Below, in pieces: positions 1 through 7,837 of a stretch of DNA of 64,000 nucleotides. Made by a program: the position numbers and the translations under genes. The DNA comes from Palsa-504 sp963844625 (lineage in GTDB: Bacteria; Actinomycetota; Actinomycetes; Streptosporangiales; Streptosporangiaceae). The first letter of the stretch is position 1. Each line of letters opens with the position of its first letter. Below the pieces are notes generated by a model. It searched no databases and was not told the origin of the DNA. It was given only the letters and a program-made list of their open reading frames with translations. The stretch covers positions 13,574-77,573 of the forward strand of contig CAWJPF010000027.1 of the NCBI GenBank assembly GCA_963844625.1, written 5' to 3'.

Positions 1-667
1 TACCCGCGAGGTACAGGTCATCGGCGGGGATGGCGTAGGTTTCCTCGCGGTGCGCGGGGAACTGGCCGGTGCCGATCAGCGGTTCTTCCCGCACCAGCGA
101 CGGGACGGTGACGATGGTGAAGTCCTTGGTCATGAGCAGGTCGAGGGCGTAGGAGTGCACCGCGCGCTCGAGCAGCACCAGGTCCGATTTCAGCGCGTAG
201 GCGCGTTCCCCCGCGACCTTGCGCGCCCGGGCGAAGTCGGCCCAGTCGCGCTTTTCCAGCAGCTCGACGTGATCCAGCGGCTTGAAGCCGAATTCCGGCG
301 GCGTCCCGACGCTCCGGATGACCACGTTCGCGGACTCGTCGGGCCCCACCGGGGCGCCGGACCACGGGATCATCGGGGTGAGCAGCAGCAGGCCGTTCAG
401 CTTCTCGTTGGTCTCGGCGAGCTCAGCGCGATAGCGCTTGGCGTCATCATTGAGGCTTCTCAGGAACGCCCTGCGCTCCTCGCTGGCGGCTACCGGCCCA
501 CTGGCCGAGCTCTTCCTGAGCGCCTGGGTGTCGTCCACTTTGTGCTGGAGTTCGCGGCTGGTCTGGTCGAGCTTGAGCAGCTCGTCTACGTCCAGGTCGA
601 TGCCTTTTTCCTGGACGGCCCTCTTGACCTCGTCCGGGTGATTTCTGATGAATCGCTTGTCCAGCAT
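1..667 (-). CDS. serS: Seryl-tRNA synthetase, N-terminal part (cut by window edge)
   Basis: The reading frame runs from an ATG at 667 leftwards off the window, giving 222 codons. The product starts MLDKRFIRNHPDEVKRA, the typical start of bacterial SerS. It continues through the long helical-arm region (LDVDELLKLDQTSREL, then RRAFLRSLNDDAKRYRAEL) into the catalytic core (GFKPLDHVELLEKRDW, then FPAHREETYAIPADDLYL). SerS charges tRNA-Ser with serine in the cytosol as a homodimer, and the antiparallel coiled-coil arm grips the tRNA variable arm. Class II motifs 2 and 3 lie outside the window. No T-box or other leader is evident in the roughly 130 bases upstream. Confidence 0.93.
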   Translation of the reverse strand, partial: MLDKRFIRNHPDEVKRAVQEKGIDLDVDELLKLDQTSRELQHKVDDTQALRKSSASGPVAASEERRAFLRSLNDDAKRYRAELAETNEKLNGLLLLTPMIPWSGAPVGPDESANVVIRSVGTPPEFGFKPLDHVELLEKRDWADFARARKVAGERAYALKSDLVLLERAVHSYALDLLMTKDFTIVTVPSLVREEPLIGTGQFPAHREETYAIPADDLYLAG

Positions 668-801
668 GGCTACACGTCAGCCTCGTTCGGATTGGAGTTG
701 CTTGCCTGCCCGCCACGAAAACGCTACCAGCAGTACGCGCCAGGCCGCCCGCCATAATTCACCCGGTCGGGCGCGAGTTACCGGCCGCGTACCGTGGGAG
801 A

Positions 802-1293
802 GTGCTGCTGACCAACCATGTCCTGTCCGGAGCGCTGATCGGCGGCATGATCCGCCGTCCGGCGCCCGCGTTCGCGGCCGGCGTGGCCTCGCACTTCGTG
901 CTGGACGCGGTGCCGCACTGGGGCAAATGGGGGAGCAAGCGGGCGTTCCTGCGCGTCGCCGTGCCCGACGGGCTGATCGGCTTGGCCGCCATGGGGGTCT
1001 TCGCCGCGGTGTCGCTGCCCGATCGCCGGCTGGCCGTGGTGGCCGCGATGGCGGGAGCGGCGCTGCCCGACGCCGACAAGCCGACCAGGCTGTGGTTCGG
1101 CTGGTCGCCGTTCCCGGCGGCCGTCGACCGGTTTCACCAGCGTATCCAGCCTGAGGCGCCGGGCCGTGCGCCGATCGAGCTGGCGGCGGCGAGCGCCTTC
1201 GCCGCCGCCGCGCTCCTGGTGCTCCGCCGGGCCCGGCCTAGGTCGGCAGCGGGTAGCGCAGTCCGACCAGGGACGCCAGGTCGCCGAGCGTGA
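802..1293 (+). CDS. Small membrane protein, possibly related to YdjM-type metal-dependent hydrolases
   Basis: A GTG at 802 opens a 163-residue frame starting MLLTNHVLSGALIGG. It carries a hydrophobic N-terminus, an ASHFVLDAVPHWG segment, hydrophobic stretches around residues 60-95 and a C-terminal helix (AASAFAAAALLVL). The early HFVLDAVPHW motif recalls the membrane-bound hydrolase family YdjM/DUF457, but the protein is short and I cannot assign catalytic residues. It is divergent from serS. Its last ~56 bases overlap the 3' end of the convergent TetR gene, so the annotated C-terminal tail (rich in Arg, Pro and Gly) may not be conserved. Function unknown. Confidence 0.6.
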   Translation: MLLTNHVLSGALIGGMIRRPAPAFAAGVASHFVLDAVPHWGKWGSKRAFLRVAVPDGLIGLAAMGVFAAVSLPDRRLAVVAAMAGAALPDADKPTRLWFGWSPFPAAVDRFHQRIQPEAPGRAPIELAAASAFAAAALLVLRRARPRSAAGSAVRPGTPGRRA

Positions 1294-2032
1294 TCTCGAA
1301 CATGGGCGCCGGATCTTCCAGGGCGAAGCTCATGTGGCCGAACACCTCCATCGACACCGACCCGTAGAGCAGCGTCCAGCAGCGAAGGAACGTAAGCACC
1401 GCGCCGACCGGGACGTCGACGCCCAGCGCGTCGCGATAACGGCTGAGCTGGCCGCGCAAGCCGGGGTCGATCTCCGCCAGCGCCGGCACCGGGAACTGCA
1501 GCGCGCCCCACAACTCGAGGAACAGCGTGAAGAAGGTGCCGGCGAACACCAGCGCGCACTCGTCGGCGATGTCGTACCGCCCGTCGTCCAGGCCGGGCAG
1601 CGGCACGCCGAACAGCAGCGCGAACTCCGCCTTGTGGCTCAGCGCCCAGCGGCGGAACTCCCGGCAGGCCGCGATCATCTTGACGGTGAGCTTCGCGAGG
1701 TCGGCGTCATACGTGGTGCCGGCCGGGGGCACGGCCGCCTCGATGGCCCGGTCGATGTCCGTGCCGAGCTCGGTGAAGATGCCCGCGATGACGTGCCTGA
1801 TCAGTTCCTCATGACTGCCGAAATACCGGTAAAGCCCGGGCGCGGTCATGCCCATCTCGCGGGCGATCGCCCGCAGCGACACCGCTTCCGGCCCGTTCTC
1901 GACCAGCAGCCGGCGCGCGGTCCCGATGATTTCCTCGATCGTCGCCGCGCGCAGCCGGTCCCGCCGGGACGGCGGGGAACCCGCATCCGGTTCGGCCCCG
2001 GCGTCCCCGGTGGTCTCAACGGCCTGTGTCAC
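1238..2032 (-). CDS. TetR family transcriptional regulator
   Basis: The helix-turn-helix region lies around residues 30-75 (TARRLLVENGPEAVSL, AIAREMGMTAPGLYRYF, a classic TetR recognition helix). A larger ligand-binding domain follows. The GTG start at 2032 is chosen because AGGAGG sits five bases upstream; a TTG at 2050 would place that ribosome site inside the gene. Length is 264 residues, slightly long for the family because of about 25 acidic and proline-rich residues before the DNA-binding domain. It is divergent from the MMPL exporter. The shared region of about 210 bases carries three CGTAACGG boxes, so it very likely represses itself and the exporter. The ligand is unknown. Confidence 0.88.
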   Translation of the reverse strand: MTQAVETTGDAGAEPDAGSPPSRRDRLRAATIEEIIGTARRLLVENGPEAVSLRAIAREMGMTAPGLYRYFGSHEELIRHVIAGIFTELGTDIDRAIEAAVPPAGTTYDADLAKLTVKMIAACREFRRWALSHKAEFALLFGVPLPGLDDGRYDIADECALVFAGTFFTLFLELWGALQFPVPALAEIDPGLRGQLSRYRDALGVDVPVGAVLTFLRCWTLLYGSVSMEVFGHMSFALEDPAPMFEITLGDLASLVGLRYPLPT

Positions 2033-2077
2033 GGCTGCCTCCTGGACCAAGTCTCATCTGCGGGGATCGTCCGCTGA

Positions 2078-2164
2078 CGTAACGGCAACGAGTCGCGTAA
2101 CGGACACCGTAACGGTAGCTGTCGAGCATTAATAGTGCCTTGATGTTAGCTCCCTTGACAAGGG
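2078..2164. promoter_or_regulatory. TetR/MMPL divergent control region with CGTAACGG boxes
   Basis: Three identical octamers CGTAACGG lie at 2078-2085, 2096-2103 and 2108-2115. The last sits in the palindrome ACCGTAACGGT. Further along, the palindrome CCCTTGACAAGGG (2152-2164) overlaps a TTGACA-like -35 element at 2155, with a weak CAAAGT about 17 bases on. This is the natural operator region for the adjacent TetR protein. Which box it binds is inference. Confidence 0.5.
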
Positions 2165-2242
2165 TGAACGCTGTATGCAAAGTTAGCGACGTAATCAGTT
2201 TACGCCGTTTACTTGAGTAATCAACATACGCGGGGAGGCGTG

Positions 2243-4420
2243 ATGTTCGAGACGTGGGGACGGGTCTTGTACGCCAGGCGGCGGCTGACGCTTGGCCTCA
2301 CCCTTATCTTGGTCGCGATCGCCGCGGTATGGGGTACGGGGGTCTTCGGGAAGCTGTCTTCCGGAGATAACTTCACTCCTCCCGCCAGTCAGAGCCAGCG
2401 AGAAGCCAGCCAGGCCGGCCAGGTGTTCGGCCGCGATGACGCCGATGTCGTGATCCTGTACCGCAGCGCTGCCATGACCGTCAGCGACCCGGGTTACCGG
2501 CAGGCGGTCACCGCCGCGCTGGACGGCCTGCCGCGCGCCGACGTGGCGCGGGTGACCACGTACTGGTCCAGCGGGTCGCCCAGCCTGGTCAGCACCGACC
2601 GGCACGCCACCTACGCGGTGCTCCAGCTCACCGGGGCCGACGACGCCGCCAGGCACACGACCTACGACGCGATCAAGACCGGGCTGACGCCCGCGAGCCT
2701 GGCGGCCAGCGGCGTGCGCGCCACGGTCGGCGGCAACGTGCCGACCGAGGTCGCGATCAACTCGGAGGTCACCGCCGACATCGCCAAGGCCGAGGGGTTC
2801 TCGATGCCGGTCTTGCTGATCCTGCTGATGGTGATCTTCGGCAGCCTGGCCGCGGCCGCGCTGCCGGTGGCGATCGGCGGCGTGGCCATCCTCGGCTCGT
2901 TTACCGTGCTGCGCCTGCTCACGATGACCACCACCGTGTCGATCTACTCGGTGAACATCACCACGATCCTCGGTCTGGGCCTGGGCATCGACTACGGGCT
3001 CTTCATGGTCACCCGGTTCCGCGAGGAACTGCACCGCCAGCCGACCGTCGAGCAGGCCGTCGCCCGGACGGTGGCGACCGCGGGGCGGACCGTCGCGGTG
3101 TCGGGCGTCACGGTGGCGGTCGCCTTGACCAGCCTGATGCTGTTTCCCGAGGACTTCCTGCGCTCGATGGGCTACGGCGGGGTGGCCACGGTCGCGGTGG
3201 ACATGCTGGCCGCGCTGACCGTCCTGCCCGCGCTGCTGGCCGTCCTCGGCCCCCGCGTGAACGCGCTGCGCATCCGCCGCTCGGTGCGGCATCCGGTCCG
3301 GGACGAGACGAGCGGGGCGTGGTACCGGGTGGCGCACAGCGTCATGCGCAGGCCCGTCGTCTACGTCACGGTGATCGTGATCGGGCTGCTGGCCCTCGGC
3401 GCGCCGTTCCTGCACATCTCGTGGGGCGGCACGGACGCCAGGACGCTGCCCGCCGCCTCCGCGGTCCGGCAGGTGTCGGACGTCCTTGATGCCCAGTTCC
3501 CGGCCAACTCGACCGCTCCGGTCGAGGCGCTCGTCACCGGGGCACGAGCCGCCAGCCCGGCCGGACTCGCCAGCTACCTGCACCGCATCGAGGCTATCCC
3601 CGGCGTCACCGGGGCTCAGGTCACCGGCGTGGCGGCCGGCGCGGTCCGGGTCGGCATCGGCTACTCACCGCCCACCACATCGCCGGCGGCCAGGCATATC
3701 GTCACCCAGGTACGGGATACCTCGCCGCCGCCGGGTACCGCGGTGCTGGTGGGCGGGACCACCGCCGGGCTGGTGGACGAACTGGCCAGCCTCGGCGCGA
3801 CGCTGCCCTGGATGGCCCTGCTGGTCGGCGTGTCAACGTTCGTGCTGCTGTTCCTCGCGTTCGGCTCGGTGGTGCTGCCGGTCAAGGCGATCGTGATGAA
3901 CGTGCTTTCGCTGTCGGCGACGTTCGGCGTCATCGTGTGGATCTTCCAGTGGGGTCACCTGGCGGGGCTGCTGCGGTTCACGCCTACCGGCTCCATCGAC
4001 CCGACGATGCCGATCCTGATGCTGGCGATCATCTTCGGCCTGTCCATGGACTACGAGGTGTTCCTGCTCTCCCGGATCCGCGAGCGCTACGACCAGACCG
4101 GCGACAACACCGCCTCGGTGGCGGCCGGGCTGCAGCGGACCGGCGGCGTGATCACCAGCCTGGCGCTGCTGCTCATCATCGTGATCGGCGCGTTCTCGGC
4201 CTCCGGCATCACGTTCATCAAGCTCATGGGGGTCGGCATGATCGTGGCGCTGCTCGTGGACGCCACCGTCGTCCGGATCCTGCTCGTGCCGGCCACCATG
4301 CGGCTGCTCGGCCGGGCCAACTGGTGGGCTCCGCCGCCGCTGCGGCGCCTGTACGCCAGGTACGGGATCAAGGAGGAGACTCCGGGGCCCGCGCCGGTCC
4401 CGGCCGGGGTAGAAGGCTGA
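2243..4420 (+). CDS. MMPL family RND-type membrane transporter
   Basis: The 725-residue protein has the two-fold MMPL layout. An N-terminal helix is followed by an extracytoplasmic loop, then a bundle of membrane helices with GLGLGIDYGLFMVTRF. The second half repeats this with GLSMDYEVFLLSRIRERYD. The paired Asp-Tyr residues in these helices match the proton-relay positions of MmpL proteins. It probably exports a lipid or hydrophobic compound by proton motive force. The ATG at 2243 is chosen because GGGGAGG lies just upstream; a TTG at 2213 is in frame but has no ribosome site. The divergent TetR gene suggests inducible control. The substrate cannot be read from the sequence. Confidence 0.9.
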   Translation: MFETWGRVLYARRRLTLGLTLILVAIAAVWGTGVFGKLSSGDNFTPPASQSQREASQAGQVFGRDDADVVILYRSAAMTVSDPGYRQAVTAALDGLPRADVARVTTYWSSGSPSLVSTDRHATYAVLQLTGADDAARHTTYDAIKTGLTPASLAASGVRATVGGNVPTEVAINSEVTADIAKAEGFSMPVLLILLMVIFGSLAAAALPVAIGGVAILGSFTVLRLLTMTTTVSIYSVNITTILGLGLGIDYGLFMVTRFREELHRQPTVEQAVARTVATAGRTVAVSGVTVAVALTSLMLFPEDFLRSMGYGGVATVAVDMLAALTVLPALLAVLGPRVNALRIRRSVRHPVRDETSGAWYRVAHSVMRRPVVYVTVIVIGLLALGAPFLHISWGGTDARTLPAASAVRQVSDVLDAQFPANSTAPVEALVTGARAASPAGLASYLHRIEAIPGVTGAQVTGVAAGAVRVGIGYSPPTTSPAARHIVTQVRDTSPPPGTAVLVGGTTAGLVDELASLGATLPWMALLVGVSTFVLLFLAFGSVVLPVKAIVMNVLSLSATFGVIVWIFQWGHLAGLLRFTPTGSIDPTMPILMLAIIFGLSMDYEVFLLSRIRERYDQTGDNTASVAAGLQRTGGVITSLALLLIIVIGAFSASGITFIKLMGVGMIVALLVDATVVRILLVPATMRLLGRANWWAPPPLRRLYARYGIKEETPGPAPVPAGVEG

Positions 4421-4495
4421 TGGCCGCCGGGTACAGTAGCCCCGCAGCTCATGACTGAATGGCTGCGATCCGGAGCTTGCTTTGAGGAGACCGAC

Positions 4496-4831
4496 GTGAA
4501 CCATCCCGGCACCGTGCCTGAAGTACTGTCGGCGGACCTGCCGGCCGGGGTATTCCTGCTCGACGTTCGCGAAGACGATGAGTGGACCGCGGGGCACGCC
4601 CCCGAGGCCGTGCACGTGCGGCTCGGCGACCTGGGCGCGCGGGTCGGCGAACTGCCGCGCGACCGCGAGGTGTACGTGATCTGCCGCAGCGGCACCCGGT
4701 CGGCCTACGCCGCCCAGAACCTGGCCATCGGCGGGATCAGCGCCGTCAACGTGGCCGACGGCATGACCGGCTGGGCCGTCGCCGGGCGTCCCATGATCAG
4801 CGAGGACGGCGCGGAGCCCTACGTCGCCTAG
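4496..4831 (+). CDS. Rhodanese-like domain protein (sulfurtransferase)
   Basis: The 111-residue single-domain rhodanese contains LLDVREDDEWTAGHAPEAV near the N-terminus and the active-site loop VICRSGTRSAYAA, with the persulfide-forming cysteine and a complete C-x-x-G-T-R-S loop. It is followed by VADGMTGWAVAGRP, typical of GlpE/PspE-type proteins. Such enzymes transfer sulfane sulfur to cyanide or protein acceptors in the cytosol. The GTG at 4496 has GAGGAG about seven bases upstream; an ATG at 4451 in frame lacks a ribosome site. It lies 75 bases after the MMPL gene and may share its transcript. Confidence 0.88.
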   Translation: MNHPGTVPEVLSADLPAGVFLLDVREDDEWTAGHAPEAVHVRLGDLGARVGELPRDREVYVICRSGTRSAYAAQNLAIGGISAVNVADGMTGWAVAGRPMISEDGAEPYVA

Positions 4832-4886
4832 CGCGTCCGCCCGACGCTGCTTAGTCCGCCGCCCATCCCGCCGCCGGGCCCGCCGC

Positions 4887-7058
4887 TCAGCCTGCGGTGA
4901 CGGCCAGCACGAGCGGGAGGGCGGCGGTCGCGCCTGCCTCGCGGACGCACCTGGCCGCCACCGTCATCGTCCAGCCGGTCTCGATGCGGTCGTCGACGAG
5001 CAGCACCGGGCCGCCGACGCCGCCGATCGCGTCGCGGACCTCGGCTGGCACCTCGAAGGCGTGCCACAGCGAGCTCAGCCGCTGCGCGCTGTTGTGCCGG
5101 CGCGGGCCCGGCCGGGCGCCGTCGGCGTAACTCAGCGCACCGAGGTAGGGCAGCCGCCCGATGCCGGCGATCTGCTGGCCGAGGCTGGCGATCAGGGCGG
5201 GCCGGGTCCGTGACGGCAGGGTCACCACGCCAGCCGGGCGCGCGGCCCAGTCCCAGGCGGTGAGGACCTTGACCACCGCGTCGATGACCGGGCCGGTGGC
5301 CGGCTCATCGGGCGCGTCCTCGGCCAGCAGGGCCCGCAGCACGCTGCCCCAGCCGATGTCCGTCAGCCGGCCGAGGGCGCGCCCCGGCTCGGCGGTGAGC
5401 CCGGCCGGGATCTTCCCGGCCACCTCGACGCCGAGCGCCTTCATCCCGGTCGGCCACATCCGCCGCGGCTCGACCTGCACGCCCGGGCGAAGCAGCCGGT
5501 CCCGGGCCGCGGCCGCGCCGGCTTCCGGCACGTCGGCCGGCCAGCGCCGGCCGGTGCAGTTGTCGCAGCGCCCGCAGGGCGCGGCGCCGGGGTCGTCGAG
5601 CTGACGGCGCAGGTACTCCATCCGGCAGTCGCCGGCCGCCTGGTAGCCGAGCATCGCGTCGCGCTCCCGGGCGCGCTCGGCGGCCACCCGCTCGTAGCGT
5701 TCCGCGTCGTAGTGCCACGGCTGGCCGGTGGCCGCCCAGCCGCCGCTGACCCGGCGCACGGCGCCGTCCACGTCAAGCACCTTGAGCATCGATTCCAGCC
5801 GGCCGCGGGACAGGTCGACGGACGTCTCGAGCGCGCTGGTCGACAGCGGCCTGCCCGCCTCGGCGAGGACCCCGAGGGCGGCCCGGACCTGCCGTTCCGG
5901 CGGAAAGGCGAGCGAGGCGAAGTAGGCCCAGATGTCGCGGTCCTCGCGGCCGGGCAGCAGGATCACCTCGGCGCGGTCCACCCCCCGGCCGGCCCGGCCG
6001 ATCTGCTGGTAGTAGGCGACCGGGGACTGCGGCGCGCCGAGGTGCACGACGAAGCCGAGGTCGGGCTTGTCGAATCCCATCCCGAGCGCGCTGGTGGCCA
6101 CCAGCGCCTTGACCCGGTTAGCCAGCAGGTCATCCTCGGCCCGCGCTCGGTCGTCCGGCTCGTCCCGGCCGGTGTAGGCCGCTACCGGCAGGCCCTGCTC
6201 GCGCAGGAACGCCGCGGTCTCCTGGGCCGCCGCGACCGTCAGCGTGTAGACGATGCCGGACCCGGGCAGCTCGCCGTCGCCGAGCCGGGCGGCCAGCCAG
6301 GCCAGCCGCTGCGCCGCCGCCGGCAGCATGACCACCGCCAGCCGCAGCGAGTCCCGGTCCAGCGGGCCCCGCAGCACCAGCGTCTCGCCGCGGGCGCCCG
6401 CGCCGAGCTGCTCCGCCACGTCGCGGGTCACCCGCGAATTGGCCGTCGCGGTGGTGGCCAGGACGGGGGTGCCGGCCGGCAGGCCGTCCAGCAGCGTGCG
6501 CAGCCGCCGGTAGTCGGGCCGGAAGTCATGGCCCCAGTCCGAGATGCAGTGCGCCTCGTCGATCACGACCAGTCCGGCGGACCGGCTGAGCTCGGGCAGC
6601 ACCTGATCGCGGAAGGACGGGTTGTTCAGCCGCTCGGGGCTCACCAGCAGCACATCGGCGTGGCCCGCGGCGACCTCGGCGTACAGCGCTTCCCACTCCG
6701 TGGTGTTGGCCGAGTTGATGGTGCGCGCCCGGATACCGGCCCGCTCCGCCGCCTCCACCTGGTTGCGCATCAGCGCGAGCAGCGGGGACACGATCACGGT
6801 CGGCCCGGCGCCGCGGGCCCGCAGCAGCGCGGTGGCGATGAAGTAGACCGCGGACTTGCCCCACCCCGTCCGCTGCACCACCAGCGCCCGGCGCCCGTCC
6901 GCGACCAGGGCGCTGATCGCGGTCCACTGATCCTCGCGCAGCCGCGCGTGCTCGCCCGCCAGCGCCCGGAGGTACTTTTCCGCCTCGTCCCGCAGGGCCG
7001 CGTCATCCAGCGCCCCGGGTCCCGCCGGGTCCGGCCGCGGTCCGCTATCAGGTGCCAT
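4887..7058 (-). CDS. recQ: RecQ family ATP-dependent DNA helicase with C-terminal phosphoribosyltransferase-like domain
   Basis: The protein has 723 residues. Walker A is RTGWGKS (about 63-69), motif II is VIDEAHCISDWGHDFRPDY (about 165-183), and motif VI contains QQIGRAGRG. The RecQ zinc-binding region CRMEYLRRQ...CGRCDNC follows. These show a superfamily 2, 3'-to-5' helicase acting in recombination and repair. The last ~100 residues are not an HRDC domain. They read LPYLGALSYADGARPG, then VLLVDDRIETGWTMTVAA (about 685-702), the PRPP-binding loop signature of type I phosphoribosyltransferases. The gene is convergent with the rhodanese. The opening residues MAPDSGPRPDPAG resemble a gene remnant near 12.4 kb. 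Confidence 0.9.
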   Translation of the reverse strand: MAPDSGPRPDPAGPGALDDAALRDEAEKYLRALAGEHARLREDQWTAISALVADGRRALVVQRTGWGKSAVYFIATALLRARGAGPTVIVSPLLALMRNQVEAAERAGIRARTINSANTTEWEALYAEVAAGHADVLLVSPERLNNPSFRDQVLPELSRSAGLVVIDEAHCISDWGHDFRPDYRRLRTLLDGLPAGTPVLATTATANSRVTRDVAEQLGAGARGETLVLRGPLDRDSLRLAVVMLPAAAQRLAWLAARLGDGELPGSGIVYTLTVAAAQETAAFLREQGLPVAAYTGRDEPDDRARAEDDLLANRVKALVATSALGMGFDKPDLGFVVHLGAPQSPVAYYQQIGRAGRGVDRAEVILLPGREDRDIWAYFASLAFPPERQVRAALGVLAEAGRPLSTSALETSVDLSRGRLESMLKVLDVDGAVRRVSGGWAATGQPWHYDAERYERVAAERARERDAMLGYQAAGDCRMEYLRRQLDDPGAAPCGRCDNCTGRRWPADVPEAGAAAARDRLLRPGVQVEPRRMWPTGMKALGVEVAGKIPAGLTAEPGRALGRLTDIGWGSVLRALLAEDAPDEPATGPVIDAVVKVLTAWDWAARPAGVVTLPSRTRPALIASLGQQIAGIGRLPYLGALSYADGARPGPRRHNSAQRLSSLWHAFEVPAEVRDAIGGVGGPVLLVDDRIETGWTMTVAARCVREAGATAALPLVLAVTAG

Positions 7059-7124
7059 GGTTCATTGGTATCAGCCGGCGCCGTCAATCAGCCTGGATAC
7101 CGTAAGCGGGGGAGTGCTTCTCCG

Positions 7125-7493
7125 TCACGACTTCGGCGGGATCGCTCGCTGGACGACTCCGTTGAATCGCTCGGCTCGGAACGCGGAATCATCACCAAGG
7201 TGGAAGTAGATGTGACCCTCGAGCGTGCCATCGGGAGTGAGCGCGGCCCAGCCGCGGCCGCTCACATCGTCGCCCTCGTCGGAGCCTTGCCACGAGAACT
7301 CAACGCCTGGCCTGCCATCACGATCCGCGTCGCGGCAGTCGAGTTCTCCCGTCACCACGATGAAGCCCAGACCGCCGAGGCCGTTATCATCGAACTCGAT
7401 GAAGCCGGGCTGGACCAGATCGACGGCCTCCTGATCCCAGTTGTCCATCTCGGTGATACGCCACCGGCCTATGATGCTCGTACTCTCGGACAT
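7125..7493 (-). CDS. Conserved hypothetical protein, small acidic
   Basis: The 122-residue acidic protein starts MSESTSIIGRWRITEMDNWD and contains FIEFDDNGLGGLGFI, VEFSWQGSDEGDD and GHIYFHLGDDSAF. I recognise it as a small protein of unknown function found in many actinobacteria and other bacteria. The alternating strands and the IGRWRITEM opening suggest a compact lipocalin-like beta fold, but I see no catalytic motif. It lies 66 bases upstream of recQ on the same strand and could be cotranscribed with it. Confidence 0.75.
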   Translation of the reverse strand: MSESTSIIGRWRITEMDNWDQEAVDLVQPGFIEFDDNGLGGLGFIVVTGELDCRDADRDGRPGVEFSWQGSDEGDDVSGRGWAALTPDGTLEGHIYFHLGDDSAFRAERFNGVVQRAIPPKS

Positions 7494-7837
7494 GCGACGA
7501 GAGTAGCGGCCCGAAGGGCTGCCAGGGCAGGCTCAAGATCCGTGGGCTGCACTTCGACTGGCAGTCGAGCGAGGAGTTCGCCGCGTCCCGGAATCTGACA
7601 GCAATGTCTGTGCTGACCCGGTAGCAAGGCTCGGCAGGTGGCCTCGGCTTATATCGGCGCCGGTACGCATTGGAACGATGCTGGATGTCCGGGACGATGA
7701 CCGCTCGCTTCCCCTCGTCGATCCTGGCCGCGGCGAGTTCGTCGGCACCGGGGCCCGCGCTGATGGTGCCTATGTCCGGGCGGGTTCGGGACGCCGAAGA
7801 GGCGCTGCGCCGCGCCGCTCGCCGATAGGGTCGTTCC
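7494..7837. other. Gene-free stretch, possible decayed coding sequence
   Basis: This stretch of about 340 bases between the small hypothetical gene and the next gene has no convincing start-to-stop gene. On the minus strand a frame reads ...GADELAAARIDEGKRAV and onward in protein-like composition, but it has no start or recognisable family. It may be the remnant of a lost gene. The promoter of the gene at 7838 must lie here, but I cannot point to clear -10/-35 boxes. Confidence 0.3.

Noticed and set aside
5712..7598. 628-codon plus-strand open frame across recQ
   Set aside because: It is antisense to recQ and the small hypothetical gene, with Arg/Gly/Pro-rich composition and no domain; a GC-bias shadow.
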